A DNA stretch of 64,000 bases, from contig NZ_CAMYMD010000106.1 in assembly GCF_947259555.1 (NCBI RefSeq), positions 27,187-91,186 of the forward strand, given 5' to 3'. The translations under genes were made by a program, and so were the position numbers. This DNA is from an uncultured Roseovarius sp. Lineage in GTDB: Bacteria; Pseudomonadota; Alphaproteobacteria; Rhodobacterales; Rhodobacteraceae. The stretch's first letter is position 1. Every line of letters begins with the position of its first letter. Shown in pieces: positions 25,325 to 33,679 of the stretch. A model generated the notes under the pieces. The model did no database searches. It was not told where the DNA came from and saw nothing but the letters and a program-made list of their open reading frames with translations.

Positions 25325-26190
25325 GTGATTTGCAGCGCATCATCTGGCTCGCCTCTTTTCCCAAATCCGGCAACACGTGGATACGTAGCCTGCTGGCGCA
25401 TTATTTCATGCCGCCGGGGCAGGTGCCCGATCTCAACAATCTGCGCGATTTCACCACCGGAGATGTCCGAAGCGACTTTTTCGATGCCGCCGCCGGGGGC
25501 AAATATACCGGAACAACAGTCGAAGATTGGCTCAAGGTGCGGCCCAAGGCGTTGCGCCTGATCGCTGCGTCCAAGCCGACCCATCATTTCGTCAAGACAC
25601 ATTGCCAGACGATGCGCGTTGGAGAATATGATCTCATCCCGCCAGATGTGACGGCGGCTGCCATTTATATCATGCGCAACCCGTTCGATCTGGCCCCGTC
25701 CTTTGCCCGTCATCAGGCGACGGACATGGACACGGCGATCGACCGGATGATGAACCCCGATTCCATGGCCGGGACGGCCCAAGGTATATTCGAGCCGCTT
25801 GGCCGGTGGGACGATCACCTCAACAGCTGGACACGCGCACCGGGGTTGCCGATCTATACCCTGCGTTACGAGGACATGCTGGCCAATACCGGCAAGGCGA
25901 TGCGCGGCCTGATCGAGAAGTTTTTCAGAGTGCCGGTGGACAAGCCCAAACTTGCCCGCGCGGTGAAGGCCACGAATTTTGACGCGATGAAGAAGTTCGA
26001 GGAAACCCATGGGTTTGCAGAAAAGCCGAGCGAGATGAAGGCGTTTTTCGCCAAGGGGCAGGCCGGGGTTTGGCGCGAGGATCTGACACCGGCGCAGGTG
26101 GCGCGGCTTCGCGAGGCGTTCTTGCCGACGCTGGAGCAGTGGTATCCGGAAATGCTCAAGGAAACCGCCGAGGTTGCCGCACGGGTATGA
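25321..26190 (+). CDS. Sulfotransferase family protein (second of a pair)
   Basis: 289 residues, homologous to the gene before it. SFPKSGNTWIRSLLAHY is the 5'-phosphosulfate loop and YIMRNPFDLAPSFARHQ the 3'-phosphate site. C-terminal features also match its neighbour (LRYEDML, EKPSEMKAFFAKGQAGVWRE). The pair looks like a tandem duplication that has diverged. Translation is coupled through the ATGA overlap, so both proteins probably act in the same process, possibly on two positions or substrates of one surface polymer. Confidence 0.88.
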   Translation: MSDLQRIIWLASFPKSGNTWIRSLLAHYFMPPGQVPDLNNLRDFTTGDVRSDFFDAAAGGKYTGTTVEDWLKVRPKALRLIAASKPTHHFVKTHCQTMRVGEYDLIPPDVTAAAIYIMRNPFDLAPSFARHQATDMDTAIDRMMNPDSMAGTAQGIFEPLGRWDDHLNSWTRAPGLPIYTLRYEDMLANTGKAMRGLIEKFFRVPVDKPKLARAVKATNFDAMKKFEETHGFAEKPSEMKAFFAKGQAGVWREDLTPAQVARLREAFLPTLEQWYPEMLKETAEVAARV

Positions 26191-26278
26191 CCGACTGGTG
26201 GGTGGCAATCGTACAGCGGATGCATATGTTAGGCTTGAGAGATATGTTTCAAGCCACTGGTCGCGGAGGCCCTGCACA

Positions 26279-26764
26279 ATGCGCAAGAGTTTGATAATCG
26301 GTGTTCTGGCACTTGTCGGTTGCGCCGAGACCGGTCCACAACTGGTTGCGCGGCTTGGGTCCGATCCGGTCGTTTCAGGCGGAACCTATGACAGTGGCGG
26401 CGGATTGAGCGTGGCGGTGGACATCAGAGAGTATCAGGGCCGGACCATGGTGTGCGGCGTCTGGGCGCAGAGCCGTCAGCAATCTATCCTGACCAAGTAT
26501 TCTGCGCCAAAGGTCATCAGGTCAGGGGCGGTCTATCTGGGGCGGGACGTGTTGGTGCGTGGGCTGGGCTTTATGCCCGAGGTGGAGCCGGCTGAAGATT
26601 ATGCAGGCCAAGAGGCAGGCTGTACAGTGACCGGGCGGCCCTGGCAGGCTACGGACGCCTCCCAAACGCCTGTCCTGCAACTGCCGCGTCAAGTTGTGCA
26701 TGTAGAGGACGACGAGTCAGGCACTTTCGTCGTGGTATTCAAGCAAACCGGACCCGAGGCCTGA
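26279..26764 (+). CDS. Hypothetical lipoprotein
   Basis: 161 residues. I do not recognise the family. The start at 26279 has CGGAGG 9 bases upstream and gives a short signal ending in a lipobox (MRKSLIIGVLALVGCAET, C15 modified). The mature part contains mostly beta-type sequence (GGLSVAVDIREYQGRTMVCG) with two more cysteines that could pair. It follows the sulfotransferases by 88 bases on the same strand; shared transcription is possible. It is most likely anchored in the membrane facing the periplasm. Confidence 0.7.
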   Translation: MRKSLIIGVLALVGCAETGPQLVARLGSDPVVSGGTYDSGGGLSVAVDIREYQGRTMVCGVWAQSRQQSILTKYSAPKVIRSGAVYLGRDVLVRGLGFMPEVEPAEDYAGQEAGCTVTGRPWQATDASQTPVLQLPRQVVHVEDDESGTFVVVFKQTGPEA

Positions 26765-26830
26765 GTTTGGCAGTCCTGCCACAGGCGTATTGTATTCGCC
26801 TTTGCAACACAGTGTTTTCGGGGAAATAAA

Positions 26831-26858
26831 TTGACAGCGATCGGCGATCCCATACGCT
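26831..26858 (+). promoter_or_regulatory. Sigma-70-type promoter for the small exported protein
   Basis: TTGACA at 26831-26836 and TACGCT at 26853-26858, spaced 16 bases, lie 37 bases before the ATG at 26895. The -35 box is perfect and the -10 box partial. Confidence 0.45.
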
Positions 26859-26894
26859 TTACCTAGTTTCCCAAAGTCTTAAAGTGAGGTCGCA

Positions 26895-27179
26895 ATGCGT
26901 TTCCTAGCAAAATCCCTGATTTCTGCGCTGGCCCTTGCCGTATTGGCGGCCCCTGCCTCGGCGCAGGGCCCCAAGATTTATGCGTATGAAAGCCATGCCA
27001 ATTATTGTCCTGCCGGTTTGCAGCCGGTTTCGATCAACGGTGTCATCTGCTGTGGCGAGCCGAACCAGTCGCAGTCATATCAACAGGCGATGCGGCATCC
27101 GGTCGCCAAGGTACGGCATGTCTCCCGAAGTGCGCGCGCGCATCTGAATTGCCCGGTTGGCAGCAAGGGCTGCAACTGA
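26895..27179 (+). CDS. Small secreted cysteine-containing protein
   Basis: 94 residues. The signal peptide MRFLAKSLISALALAVLAAP ends in ASAQ. The mature chain of about 70 residues has four cysteines (NYCPAG, VICCGEP, HLNCPVGSKGC total five positions), suggesting disulfides, and a basic C-terminal third. Family and function are not recognised; similar short proteins with YCPAGLQPV-like openings are seen in Rhodobacterales as conserved hypotheticals (memory, not checked). It has its own likely promoter and GAGG ribosome site and is followed by a palindrome. Confidence 0.7.
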   Translation: MRFLAKSLISALALAVLAAPASAQGPKIYAYESHANYCPAGLQPVSINGVICCGEPNQSQSYQQAMRHPVAKVRHVSRSARAHLNCPVGSKGCN

Positions 27180-27199
27180 CGCCTTGATACGACCCGAAT

Positions 27200-27227
27200 C
27201 ACAGGGCGCGCCGTGGCGCGCCCTGTG
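27200..27227. terminator. Perfect 13-bp hairpin between convergent genes
   Basis: CACAGGGCGCGCC, a GT centre, and its exact complement form a long GC-rich stem between the small secreted protein gene and the leftward cold shock gene. There is no T-run. It could end transcription from both sides or protect mRNA ends. Confidence 0.6.
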
Positions 27228-27267
27228 CCGGGATTGCGAGAAATTGGCCTGAACTGCCGCTGGCGTT

Positions 27268-27474
27268 TCAGAGCAGCTTTAAATCTGCCGCCATCTGACG
27301 TCCGTCCCGTCCGTCCTGAAGTTCGAATCCAACCTTTTGATTGTCGGCGAGCCCGGTAAGCCCGGACCGTTCGACGGCCGAGATGTGCACGAACACGTCT
27401 TTTCCGCCGTCGTCCGGGGCGATAAACCCATAACCTTTTGTGGTGTTGAACCATTTCACGGTGCCAGTCGGCAT
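27268..27474 (-). CDS. Cold shock domain protein
   Basis: 68 residues: an almost pure CSD. It begins [20 protein letters not shown] and carries RNP1 (KGYGFI) and RNP2 (VFVHIS), the surfaces that bind single-stranded RNA or DNA. The start at 27474 has AAGGAG 12 bases upstream, preferred over the 15-residue extension to 27519. The gap of 206 bases up to the divergent ArsC-like gene leaves room for a 5' leader of the kind that controls cold shock genes, though no specific element was identified. Confidence 0.92.
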   Translation of the reverse strand: MPTGTVKWFNTTKGYGFIAPDDGGKDVFVHISAVERSGLTGLADNQKVGFELQDGRDGRQMAADLKLL

Positions 27475-27680
27475 TCCGCTTCTCCTTTTCGTCTCTTCCC
27501 CGGGAATATGCCGGGCCATGTCACGCCTGTGCCTAAAGGACCGGCCAAGCAGAGCAGGGACGGTATCTTTACGCCTGTCGTCACGGCTTCGATGATTGCA
27601 TTGCCAATGTAAAAATCAAGCGAAACTCAGTGACGGGCGCGTAATTGCCCGGTATTGAGGCGAAAACGAAAGAGGACACC

Positions 27681-27998
27681 ATGATCCTGTACGGCTTGAA
27701 AACCTGTGATACTTGCCGCAAGGCATTGAAATCTCTTGGTGAGGCGGTGGAATTTCGCGATATCCGATCTGATGGTCTACCCGAGGGGCTTGTACAGGTG
27801 GCTTATGCGCAGTTTGGCGAGGCTTTGGTGAATCGAAAATCGACGACGTGGCGCGGATTGAGCGAGGAAGATCGGGAAACGGATCCGATCACCTTGCTTG
27901 CCGCATATCCCGCGCTGATGAAGCGTCCATTGATTGACGATTCGGGCACGCTCTATCTCGGATGGGGCAAGGACACGCAGGCGGCGCTTCTTGGATAA
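27681..27998 (+). CDS. ArsC/Spx-family thioredoxin-fold reductase (YffB-like)
   Basis: 105 residues. MILYGLKTCDTCRKAL carries C9-x-x-C12 at the place of the glutaredoxin-type active site. The segment FRDIRSDGLPEGLV and the KRPLIDDSGTLYLGW strand match the arsenate-reductase-like YffB group. A true glutathione-dependent arsenate reductase is not implied; no ars genes adjoin. AGAGGA sits upstream of the ATG. It faces the cold shock gene divergently and lies 45 bases before the small membrane protein. Confidence 0.82.
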   Translation: MILYGLKTCDTCRKALKSLGEAVEFRDIRSDGLPEGLVQVAYAQFGEALVNRKSTTWRGLSEEDRETDPITLLAAYPALMKRPLIDDSGTLYLGWGKDTQAALLG

Positions 27999-28043
27999 CG
28001 CCTATAACCTGCCCACATCGCTTGTGTCGGAACGGAGGAACGA

Positions 28044-28412
28044 ATGAGAGCAGCGGCTATGGTTTTGGGGATCATCGGCGGATGTCTGGCGATCCTTGTC
28101 GGATTTTTCAGCTATGGCTACACCGAGGTTGTCGCGCGTATCGGTGATGTGGATGGGGTGATCCAACAGGTAAGCGATCCCGAGCTCATCCGGACTGCAA
28201 GCTTTCTGGCGCCGTTGCTGGCAATTGCCGGCGGCGCTATGGCCAAGGTCCGCGCGCTGATCGGTGGTGTACTGCTGATCCTTTCGGCCGGGCTTATGTA
28301 TTACGCGTTCGGGTTCAATGTGTTTACGATGTTCCCGCTCGGCTTTACTGGCCTCGCCGGGCTGCTCGCGGTGAGTGCGGGCAAGCCGGACGAGCCGAAA
28401 TCACATTTCTGA
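28044..28412 (+). CDS. Small integral membrane protein
   Basis: 122 residues with four probable membrane spans: MVLGIIGGCLAILVGFFSYG, ASFLAPLLAIAGGAMA, ALIGGVLLILSAGLMYYAFG and TMFPLGFTGLAGLLAVSAG. The layout resembles DUF4064-like proteins, but the family is not certain. A GGAGGAA ribosome site precedes the ATG. It is convergent with thrS; the two stop codons lie 12 bases apart within one palindrome. Confidence 0.7.
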   Translation: MRAAAMVLGIIGGCLAILVGFFSYGYTEVVARIGDVDGVIQQVSDPELIRTASFLAPLLAIAGGAMAKVRALIGGVLLILSAGLMYYAFGFNVFTMFPLGFTGLAGLLAVSAGKPDEPKSHF

Positions 28413-28429
28413 GGCGCGCGCGCCTCAGA
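28408..28429. terminator. Perfect palindrome containing both convergent stop codons
   Basis: A 22-bp perfect palindrome whose central 20 bases are CTGAGGCGCGCGCGCCTCAG. It contains the TGA of the rightward membrane protein and the TGA (read as tca) of thrS. No T-run follows. It probably serves as a shared 3' end structure. Confidence 0.55.
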
Positions 28430-30404
28430 GAAGGTCCGGGGGCGTTGCCTCGCGCGCCAGCGCCTCGGCCATCTCGTCAAGGCCGCGCATGCTGGTCTGT
28501 TTTTCGCCCAGACGACGCACCGAAAGGGTGCGCTCCTCAACCTCGCGCATGCCGCAGGCGAGGATCACCGGCACCTTGCCGACCGAGTGCTCGCGCACCT
28601 TGTAGTTGATCTTTTCGTTGCGGATGTCGGCCTCGGCGCGGATGCCGAGGGCGGTCAGTCTCTCAACGACTTCGTGCACATAGTCATCCGCCTCCGAGGT
28701 GATCGTGGCCACGACCACCTGACGCGGGGCCATCCAGAAGGGCAGGCGGCCCTCCCAGTTCTCGATCAGGATGCCGATGAACCGCTCGAACGAGCCGAGG
28801 CAGGCGCGGTGCAGCATATAGGGGCGGTGCTTGTCGCCATCGGCACCGATATAGGTGGCCCCGAGGCGCTCGGGCAGGTTCGGGTCGACCTGGAAGGTGC
28901 CGCATTGCCAGACCCGTCCGATCGCGTCGGTCAGGTAGAAATCGAGCTTTGGCCCGTAGAACGCGCCGTCGCCCGGCTCTAGCACATAGTCGCGCCCGAC
29001 CGCCTTGATCGCCTTTTCCAGCGCCCCCTCGACATGGTCCCAGCTTTCGTCCGAGCCCACCCGCTTTTCGGGTCGCGTGGCAAAACGGATCTCGAAATCC
29101 GGAAAGCCCAGCTCGCGATAAACCTCGGCGAGGAAGTCGATGAAGCGCGCGCATTCCTCCTGAATCTGGTCCTCGGTGCAGAAGATATGCGCGTCATCCT
29201 GGGTAAACCCGCGCACCCGCATGATTCCGTGCAGCGCGCCCGACGGCTCGAACCGCGCGCAGGAGCCGAATTCCGCCAGCCGCAGCGGCAGGTCGCGATA
29301 GCTCTTGAGGCCCTGGTTGAAGACCTGCACGTGGCACGGGCAGTTCATCGGCTTGAGCGCGTTGATCCGGGTCTGGTCACGGTTACGGGCGCTGGCATCG
29401 TCGTTCTCGCCGTCGCGGCTTTCATCCACCTCGACCAGGAACATGTGGTGCTGATACTTCTCCCAATGGCCGCTTGCCTCCCAGAGCTTGCGGTCGACCA
29501 CCTGAGGGGTGTTGATCTCGCGATAGCCGCCGGCGCGCTGCTTGCGACGCATGTAATCCTGCAGCCCGGTGTAGATGGTCCATCCGTTGGGATGCCAGAA
29601 AACCTGGCCGGGGGCCTCTTCCTGCATGTGGAAAAGGTCCAGTTCGCGGCCCAGTTTGCGGTGATCGCGGCGTTCGGCCTCTTCAAGGAAGGTAAGGTAA
29701 TCCTTGAGCTTTTCCTTGGACTGGAATGCCACGCCATAGATGCGTTGCAGCATCGGGCGGCTGCTGTCGCCGCGCCAATAGGCCCCGGCGACGCTCATCA
29801 GCTTGAAGGCATCGGCGGGCACCTGACCGGTATGTTGCAGATGCGGGCCACGGCACAGATCCTGCCAGTGCCCGTGCCAGTACATGCGCAGCGGCTCGTC
29901 GCCGGGAATGGCCTCGATCAGCTCGATCTTGTAGGGCTCACCGGTGCCGCGATAATGCTCGATGGCGCGGGGACGCTCCCAGATCTCGGTGCGCACCGGA
30001 TCACGCAGGTTGATGATCTCCTTCATCTTCTTCTCGATGAGGCCGAGATCTTCGGGGGTGAAGGGCGCCTCCCGGTCGAAATCGTAATACCAGCCGTTCT
30101 GCACGACGGGGCCGATGGTGACCTTCACCTCGGGCCAGATCTCCTGCACCGCGCGGGCCATGATATGCGCCAGATCATGACGAATGAGTTCGAGCGCCGG
30201 GGCCTCGTCCTTCATCGTGTTGATGCTGACCGCCGCGTCCTGCAGAATCGGCCATTGCAGATCCCAGTGCTGGCCGTCGACATGTGCCGAAATGGCCTTT
30301 TTCGCCAGTGAGGTCGAAATGCTGGCCGCGACGTCGGCAGGGGTCACGCCTGCGGGGTAGCTGCGCGCATTGCCATCGGGAAAGGTGAGGGAGATATCGG
30401 CCAT
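28425..30404 (-). CDS. thrS: Threonyl-tRNA synthetase
   Basis: 659 residues. Domains in order: N-terminal TGS-like domain (residues 1-65, [20 protein letters not shown]), the editing domain with [12 protein letters not shown], the class II catalytic core with [10 protein letters not shown] (zinc cysteine), [20 protein letters not shown] (motif 2) and the C-terminal anticodon domain. It charges tRNA-Thr. The start at 30404 has GAGGAG upstream; a longer frame to 30512 adds 36 residues without family similarity. It is divergent from a small conserved protein gene over 236 bases. Confidence 0.96.
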   Translation of the reverse strand: MADISLTFPDGNARSYPAGVTPADVAASISTSLAKKAISAHVDGQHWDLQWPILQDAAVSINTMKDEAPALELIRHDLAHIMARAVQEIWPEVKVTIGPVVQNGWYYDFDREAPFTPEDLGLIEKKMKEIINLRDPVRTEIWERPRAIEHYRGTGEPYKIELIEAIPGDEPLRMYWHGHWQDLCRGPHLQHTGQVPADAFKLMSVAGAYWRGDSSRPMLQRIYGVAFQSKEKLKDYLTFLEEAERRDHRKLGRELDLFHMQEEAPGQVFWHPNGWTIYTGLQDYMRRKQRAGGYREINTPQVVDRKLWEASGHWEKYQHHMFLVEVDESRDGENDDASARNRDQTRINALKPMNCPCHVQVFNQGLKSYRDLPLRLAEFGSCARFEPSGALHGIMRVRGFTQDDAHIFCTEDQIQEECARFIDFLAEVYRELGFPDFEIRFATRPEKRVGSDESWDHVEGALEKAIKAVGRDYVLEPGDGAFYGPKLDFYLTDAIGRVWQCGTFQVDPNLPERLGATYIGADGDKHRPYMLHRACLGSFERFIGILIENWEGRLPFWMAPRQVVVATITSEADDYVHEVVERLTALGIRAEADIRNEKINYKVREHSVGKVPVILACGMREVEERTLSVRRLGEKQTSMRGLDEMAEALAREATPPDLL

Positions 30405-30598
30405 TGCTCTGGCTCCTCGTCGGTTTGGCGCCCACTGAACGCCCGGTTGCGGGTATGTGCCGCCTGTCATGCCCGGTGATATCCACAAGGTCAAGGCTTT
30501 GGGCCTGGTCACACAACGCTAAGCGGCCACACAATGCCGCAGTTGCGAAATAAACGGTGGACAGGTCGCTAATGAGGCCCTAAATGCCGTATATCGAA

Positions 30599-30617
30599 CG
30601 CGCAACATTGTTGCGCG
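30599..30617. promoter_or_regulatory. Perfect 8-bp inverted repeat in a leader
   Basis: CGCGCAAC-ATT-GTTGCGCG lies 24 bases before the ATG of the small gene at 30641. It could be an operator or a short hairpin in the mRNA leader that affects the nearby ribosome site. Confidence 0.4.
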
Positions 30618-30640
30618 GTCAATCAAAGCGAGGAACTGTC

Positions 30641-30865
30641 ATGCCCAGCTATAATTCGAGATTTGAATTGACGGTCGACGACATGGACCTGATCGAAAGC
30701 GCACTTCAGCGCACACGGGCCGACTTGACGGCACAGCCCGATCAGCTCTTCGAGGAAGGTGTCTCGCGCGATGACAGGTTGCGTCAGGTGCATGACCTTT
30801 TGGGCCGGCTACACAACCAAAAGGTCTTTTACAGACCGCGCCGCGCTGCCTATATCGGGGGCTGA
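30641..30865 (+). CDS. Small conserved hypothetical protein
   Basis: 74 residues, family not recognised. The sequence is charged and mainly helical (TVDDMDLIESALQRTRADLT, then HDLLGRLHNQKVFYRP) with a C-terminal basic patch (RPRRAAYIGG). No signal or membrane span, so probably cytoplasmic. The ATG at 30641 has GCGAGGAA upstream; an earlier in-frame ATG at 30584 lies before the palindrome and has no ribosome site. The MFS gene starts 9 bases after its stop, suggesting one transcript. Confidence 0.7.
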   Translation: MPSYNSRFELTVDDMDLIESALQRTRADLTAQPDQLFEEGVSRDDRLRQVHDLLGRLHNQKVFYRPRRAAYIGG

Positions 30866-30874
30866 CCTCGCGCC

Positions 30875-32116
30875 TTGCCCTCTTTCATCAACGCTCTGAT
30901 TGCAACAGAGCGCGACGATACCGGTGACCGTGCTGCTGCGCGCCGTCATGTCGGTGCGCTCAGTCTGAGCAAGATCGCGGACGGGCTGCTCGACCCCAAG
31001 CTGGTTCTGAGCTGGCTGCTCACATCTTTGGGCGCGCCTGCCTTTTTCACCGGCATGCTTGTGCCGATCCGCGAGGCCGGGGCGTTGCTTCCGCAGCTTG
31101 TCCTCGGCGCGTGGCTCACTGGCATGCGGCAGCGTCGTTGGATGTGGGTCGTGGGCAGTGCCGGGCAGGGCGCTGCTGCGGCACTCATCGCGCTGGCCGC
31201 CCTATGGACGGAGGGCTGGCTCGCAGGTCTTCTGATCTGTCTCTGCCTTGCTGGCCTCGCCATCGCACGCGCGGCGTCTTCGGTGTCTTACAAGGACATT
31301 CTTGGCAAGACCGTTGCGCAGACATGGCGTGGGGGCGTGACCGGGCTCGCTGGGTCATTGTCGGCCGCGGCGATCTTGGTCTTTGCCACCCTGATGATCG
31401 TCGGAGTGCTGCGCAACGAGGCAGCGTTGATCGGTGCCGTGGGCCTGGCGGCGGTGTTGTGGGGTCTCGCAGCATTGGTGCTGGCCGGGCTGCGCGAAGA
31501 GCACAGCACGCCGGATGAACCACAAAAGGCAGGGCAACGCTATCTGGATATTCTCCGAAATGACGCCAATTTGCGGCGCTTCATCGCGGTGCGGGGGCTC
31601 TTGGTGAGCGTGGCGCTGGCACCGCCCTATATGGTGATGCTCACGGCACAAGAGGCGGGCGCACTCGGCGCGCTCGGGGGATTGCTTCTCGCCTCTTCAG
31701 CCGCGTCTCTGCTCAGTTCCTATGCTTGGGGTCGGATGGCCGATCGCGACAGTCCACGCGTCCTTGCCCTTGCCGGTGGCCTCTCGGCGCTTGCGATGGG
31801 GGCTGCGGTTTGCGCAGCACTTCTGGGGCTGGCCCAGATACCCGGGATCATCCCGTTCATCCTGTTTGTATTGATGCTAGCCTATCATGGGATCCGGCAG
31901 GCGCGCTCGGTTTACCTTGTCGATATTTCAGACGAGGCCCGGCGCAGCCAGAATGCGGCGCTCGCCAATACTGTCATAGGTCTGTTGCTGCTGTTGGTAG
32001 GCGCGTTTGGTGGTGTTCTGTCGATCATAGGGCCCATTCTGGCATTGACCGGTTTCGCCCTGTTGGCGGGCGTAGGTGGCCTTTTGGCACTGAGCCTGCG
32101 CCCGGTCACCTCATAA
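30875..32116 (+). CDS. MFS-type permease
   Basis: 413 residues with about eleven to twelve hydrophobic spans, e.g. [56 protein letters not shown] and VIGLLLLLVGAFGGVLSIIG. The middle loop and the second half (YAWGRMADRDSPRVLALAGG, a loop-8/9 DR motif) fit the major facilitator fold. The substrate is unknown. The start appears to be a TTG at 30875, with no ATG before residue 60 and a weak ribosome site, so the N-terminus is uncertain. It is convergent with threonine aldolase. Confidence 0.75.
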   Translation: MPSFINALIATERDDTGDRAAARRHVGALSLSKIADGLLDPKLVLSWLLTSLGAPAFFTGMLVPIREAGALLPQLVLGAWLTGMRQRRWMWVVGSAGQGAAAALIALAALWTEGWLAGLLICLCLAGLAIARAASSVSYKDILGKTVAQTWRGGVTGLAGSLSAAAILVFATLMIVGVLRNEAALIGAVGLAAVLWGLAALVLAGLREEHSTPDEPQKAGQRYLDILRNDANLRRFIAVRGLLVSVALAPPYMVMLTAQEAGALGALGGLLLASSAASLLSSYAWGRMADRDSPRVLALAGGLSALAMGAAVCAALLGLAQIPGIIPFILFVLMLAYHGIRQARSVYLVDISDEARRSQNAALANTVIGLLLLLVGAFGGVLSIIGPILALTGFALLAGVGGLLALSLRPVTS

Positions 32117-32137
32117 GCCCTTGATGTGATCGCGATC

Positions 32138-32158
32138 CTGCGCGTCTGTCTCGCGCAG
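32138..32158. terminator. Hairpin between convergent MFS and threonine aldolase genes
   Basis: CTGCGCG-TCTGTCT-CGCGCAG gives a perfect 7-bp stem with a 7-base loop in the 46-base gap between the two stop codons. No T-run; a bidirectional terminator is possible. Confidence 0.4.
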
Positions 32159-32162
32159 AGAA

Positions 32163-33209
32163 TCAGGCCTCTGCGACCTCCAAGAACCGCGCGATCTCCG
32201 CGTCGGTGATCGACCAGTCGCAGACAAAGCGCGCCAGCAGCCGCTCCTCCGCCGGGCCTTGGTCGAGCGGCCCTTCGTAGAGCGCATAAGCTGCGCCCGC
32301 CGATTTCAGTCTCTGATGGGTGGCGCGCGGCAGGCGGGCGAAGATCATGTTGACCTGCGGTTCAAATGTGATCTCGACTTCGGTCAAGTCGCGCAATCCC
32401 CGCACCAGTCTTGTCGCCTGCGCATTGGCCGTCTGCGCCGTGGTCAGCCATAGATCATCCGCCAGATAGCCCAGCATCTGTGCCGAGAGATAGCGATGCT
32501 TGGAAAACAGATGCGCCGAGCGTTTGCGGCGCAATTCAAACTCCCACGCGTTTTCCGGGTTGAAGAAGATCACCGCCTCGACCCCGAGACAGCCATTCTT
32601 GGTGCCGCCCATCGACACCGCGTCGATGCCCGCCTGCCAAGTCATCTCGGAGGGGGTGCAGCCCAAAGCCGCGACCGCATTGGCAAAGCGCGCGCCGTCG
32701 AGGTAGCAGGGCAGGCCGTGATCGCGCGCGATTTGGCTTAGCGCGGTGATTTCCGCGCAGCTATAGATGCGCCCGCGCTCGGTCGCCTGTGTCAGCGCCA
32801 GCGGCCCGTGCTGCGGGTTGTGGACATCGCCTGCGGGCCAGGCGCTGATCGCGGCCTGCAACTCATCCGGCGTCATCTTGTCGGCCTCGCCCACAAGGCT
32901 GAGCTTTGCGCCGCCGGTAAAGAACTCGGGCGCGTTGCACTCATCGGTGTGGATATGCGCAAGCGGCGTGCAGAACACCGTCTGCCACGGCTGCGACAGG
33001 GTGGCGAGGGCCAGCGCATTGGCCGCTGTGCCGGTGGCCACCAGATAGACGCTGGCCTGCGGAGCCTCGAAGAGGGTGCGCAGCCGGTCGCGGACGCGGC
33101 TCATCAGCGCCTCGTCGCCATAGGACGGCATGTGCCCGGCATTGGCCTCGCTCATCGCCTGCATGACGGCGGGGAGCGCCGGGCCGGAATTGTCGGAGGC
33201 GAATTGCAT
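32163..33209 (-). CDS. Low-specificity L-threonine aldolase
   Basis: 348 residues of the beta-eliminating lyase family, PLP fold type I. The PLP lysine is in VSMGGTKNGCLGVEAV, and the protein opens FASDNSGPALPAVMQAMSEA, like LtaE-type enzymes that split threonine or beta-hydroxy amino acids to glycine and aldehyde. HTDECNAPEFFTGGAKL is the usual cofactor-stacking histidine region. The start shares one base with the stop of the YcgN-type gene (TGATG), so the two are translationally coupled. Confidence 0.9.
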   Translation of the reverse strand: MQFASDNSGPALPAVMQAMSEANAGHMPSYGDEALMSRVRDRLRTLFEAPQASVYLVATGTAANALALATLSQPWQTVFCTPLAHIHTDECNAPEFFTGGAKLSLVGEADKMTPDELQAAISAWPAGDVHNPQHGPLALTQATERGRIYSCAEITALSQIARDHGLPCYLDGARFANAVAALGCTPSEMTWQAGIDAVSMGGTKNGCLGVEAVIFFNPENAWEFELRRKRSAHLFSKHRYLSAQMLGYLADDLWLTTAQTANAQATRLVRGLRDLTEVEITFEPQVNMIFARLPRATHQRLKSAGAAYALYEGPLDQGPAEERLLARFVCDWSITDAEIARFLEVAEA

Positions 33210-33679
33210 CAGGTGGGCTCCTCTATGATATGCTCTTCCCAGTCATCCTCGGGCACGTCGAACTCGGGCACGGTGCGATGCTGCATCGACACGCCCGCGT
33301 CATGCACGCTCTGGGGATCGCCGGAAATCAGCGGATGCCAATCGTATAGCGGCTTGCCCTCGTAGAGCAGCTTATAGGCGCAGGTTTCGGGCAGCCAGTA
33401 GGCGTGGCGCTCGATCGTGTGGGGCTTGAGCGAGATGCATTCCGGCACGAATTGCTGGCGGATGGAATACTGCCCGCAGCGGCAGGTGGTGTCATCGAAG
33501 AGCCGACAGGCGACGCGGGTCAGCGCCACCTCGCCGGTCTCGTCATCCTCCAGCTTGTTGAGGCAGCATTTGCCACACCCATCGCAGAGCGCCTCCCATT
33601 CCTTTTGCGTCATCCGGTCGAGGCGGGTGGTTTCCCAGAAGCGCGGGCGCAATCCGCTGCGGTCGATGGGATCGCTCAT
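33209..33679 (-). CDS. YcgN-family cysteine cluster protein (UPF0260)
   Basis: 156 residues. Conserved cysteines appear in CDGCGKCCLNKL and in CRLFDDTTCRCGQY, with further ones in PECISL and ETCAYK; together they could hold a zinc or iron-sulfur site. The family has no firm function. The start at 33679 (MSDPIDRSG) overlaps the ribF stop by ATGA, so it was preferred over 33712. It is the middle gene of a ribF, ycgN, threonine aldolase leftward unit. Confidence 0.88.
   Translation of the reverse strand: MSDPIDRSGLRPRFWETTRLDRMTQKEWEALCDGCGKCCLNKLEDDETGEVALTRVACRLFDDTTCRCGQYSIRQQFVPECISLKPHTIERHAYWLPETCAYKLLYEGKPLYDWHPLISGDPQSVHDAGVSMQHRTVPEFDVPEDDWEEHIIEEPT

Noticed and set aside
27681..27998. 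Arsenic resistance gene arsC
   Set aside because: No arsR, arsB or acr3 neighbour, and the sequence fits the YffB-like branch of the fold.
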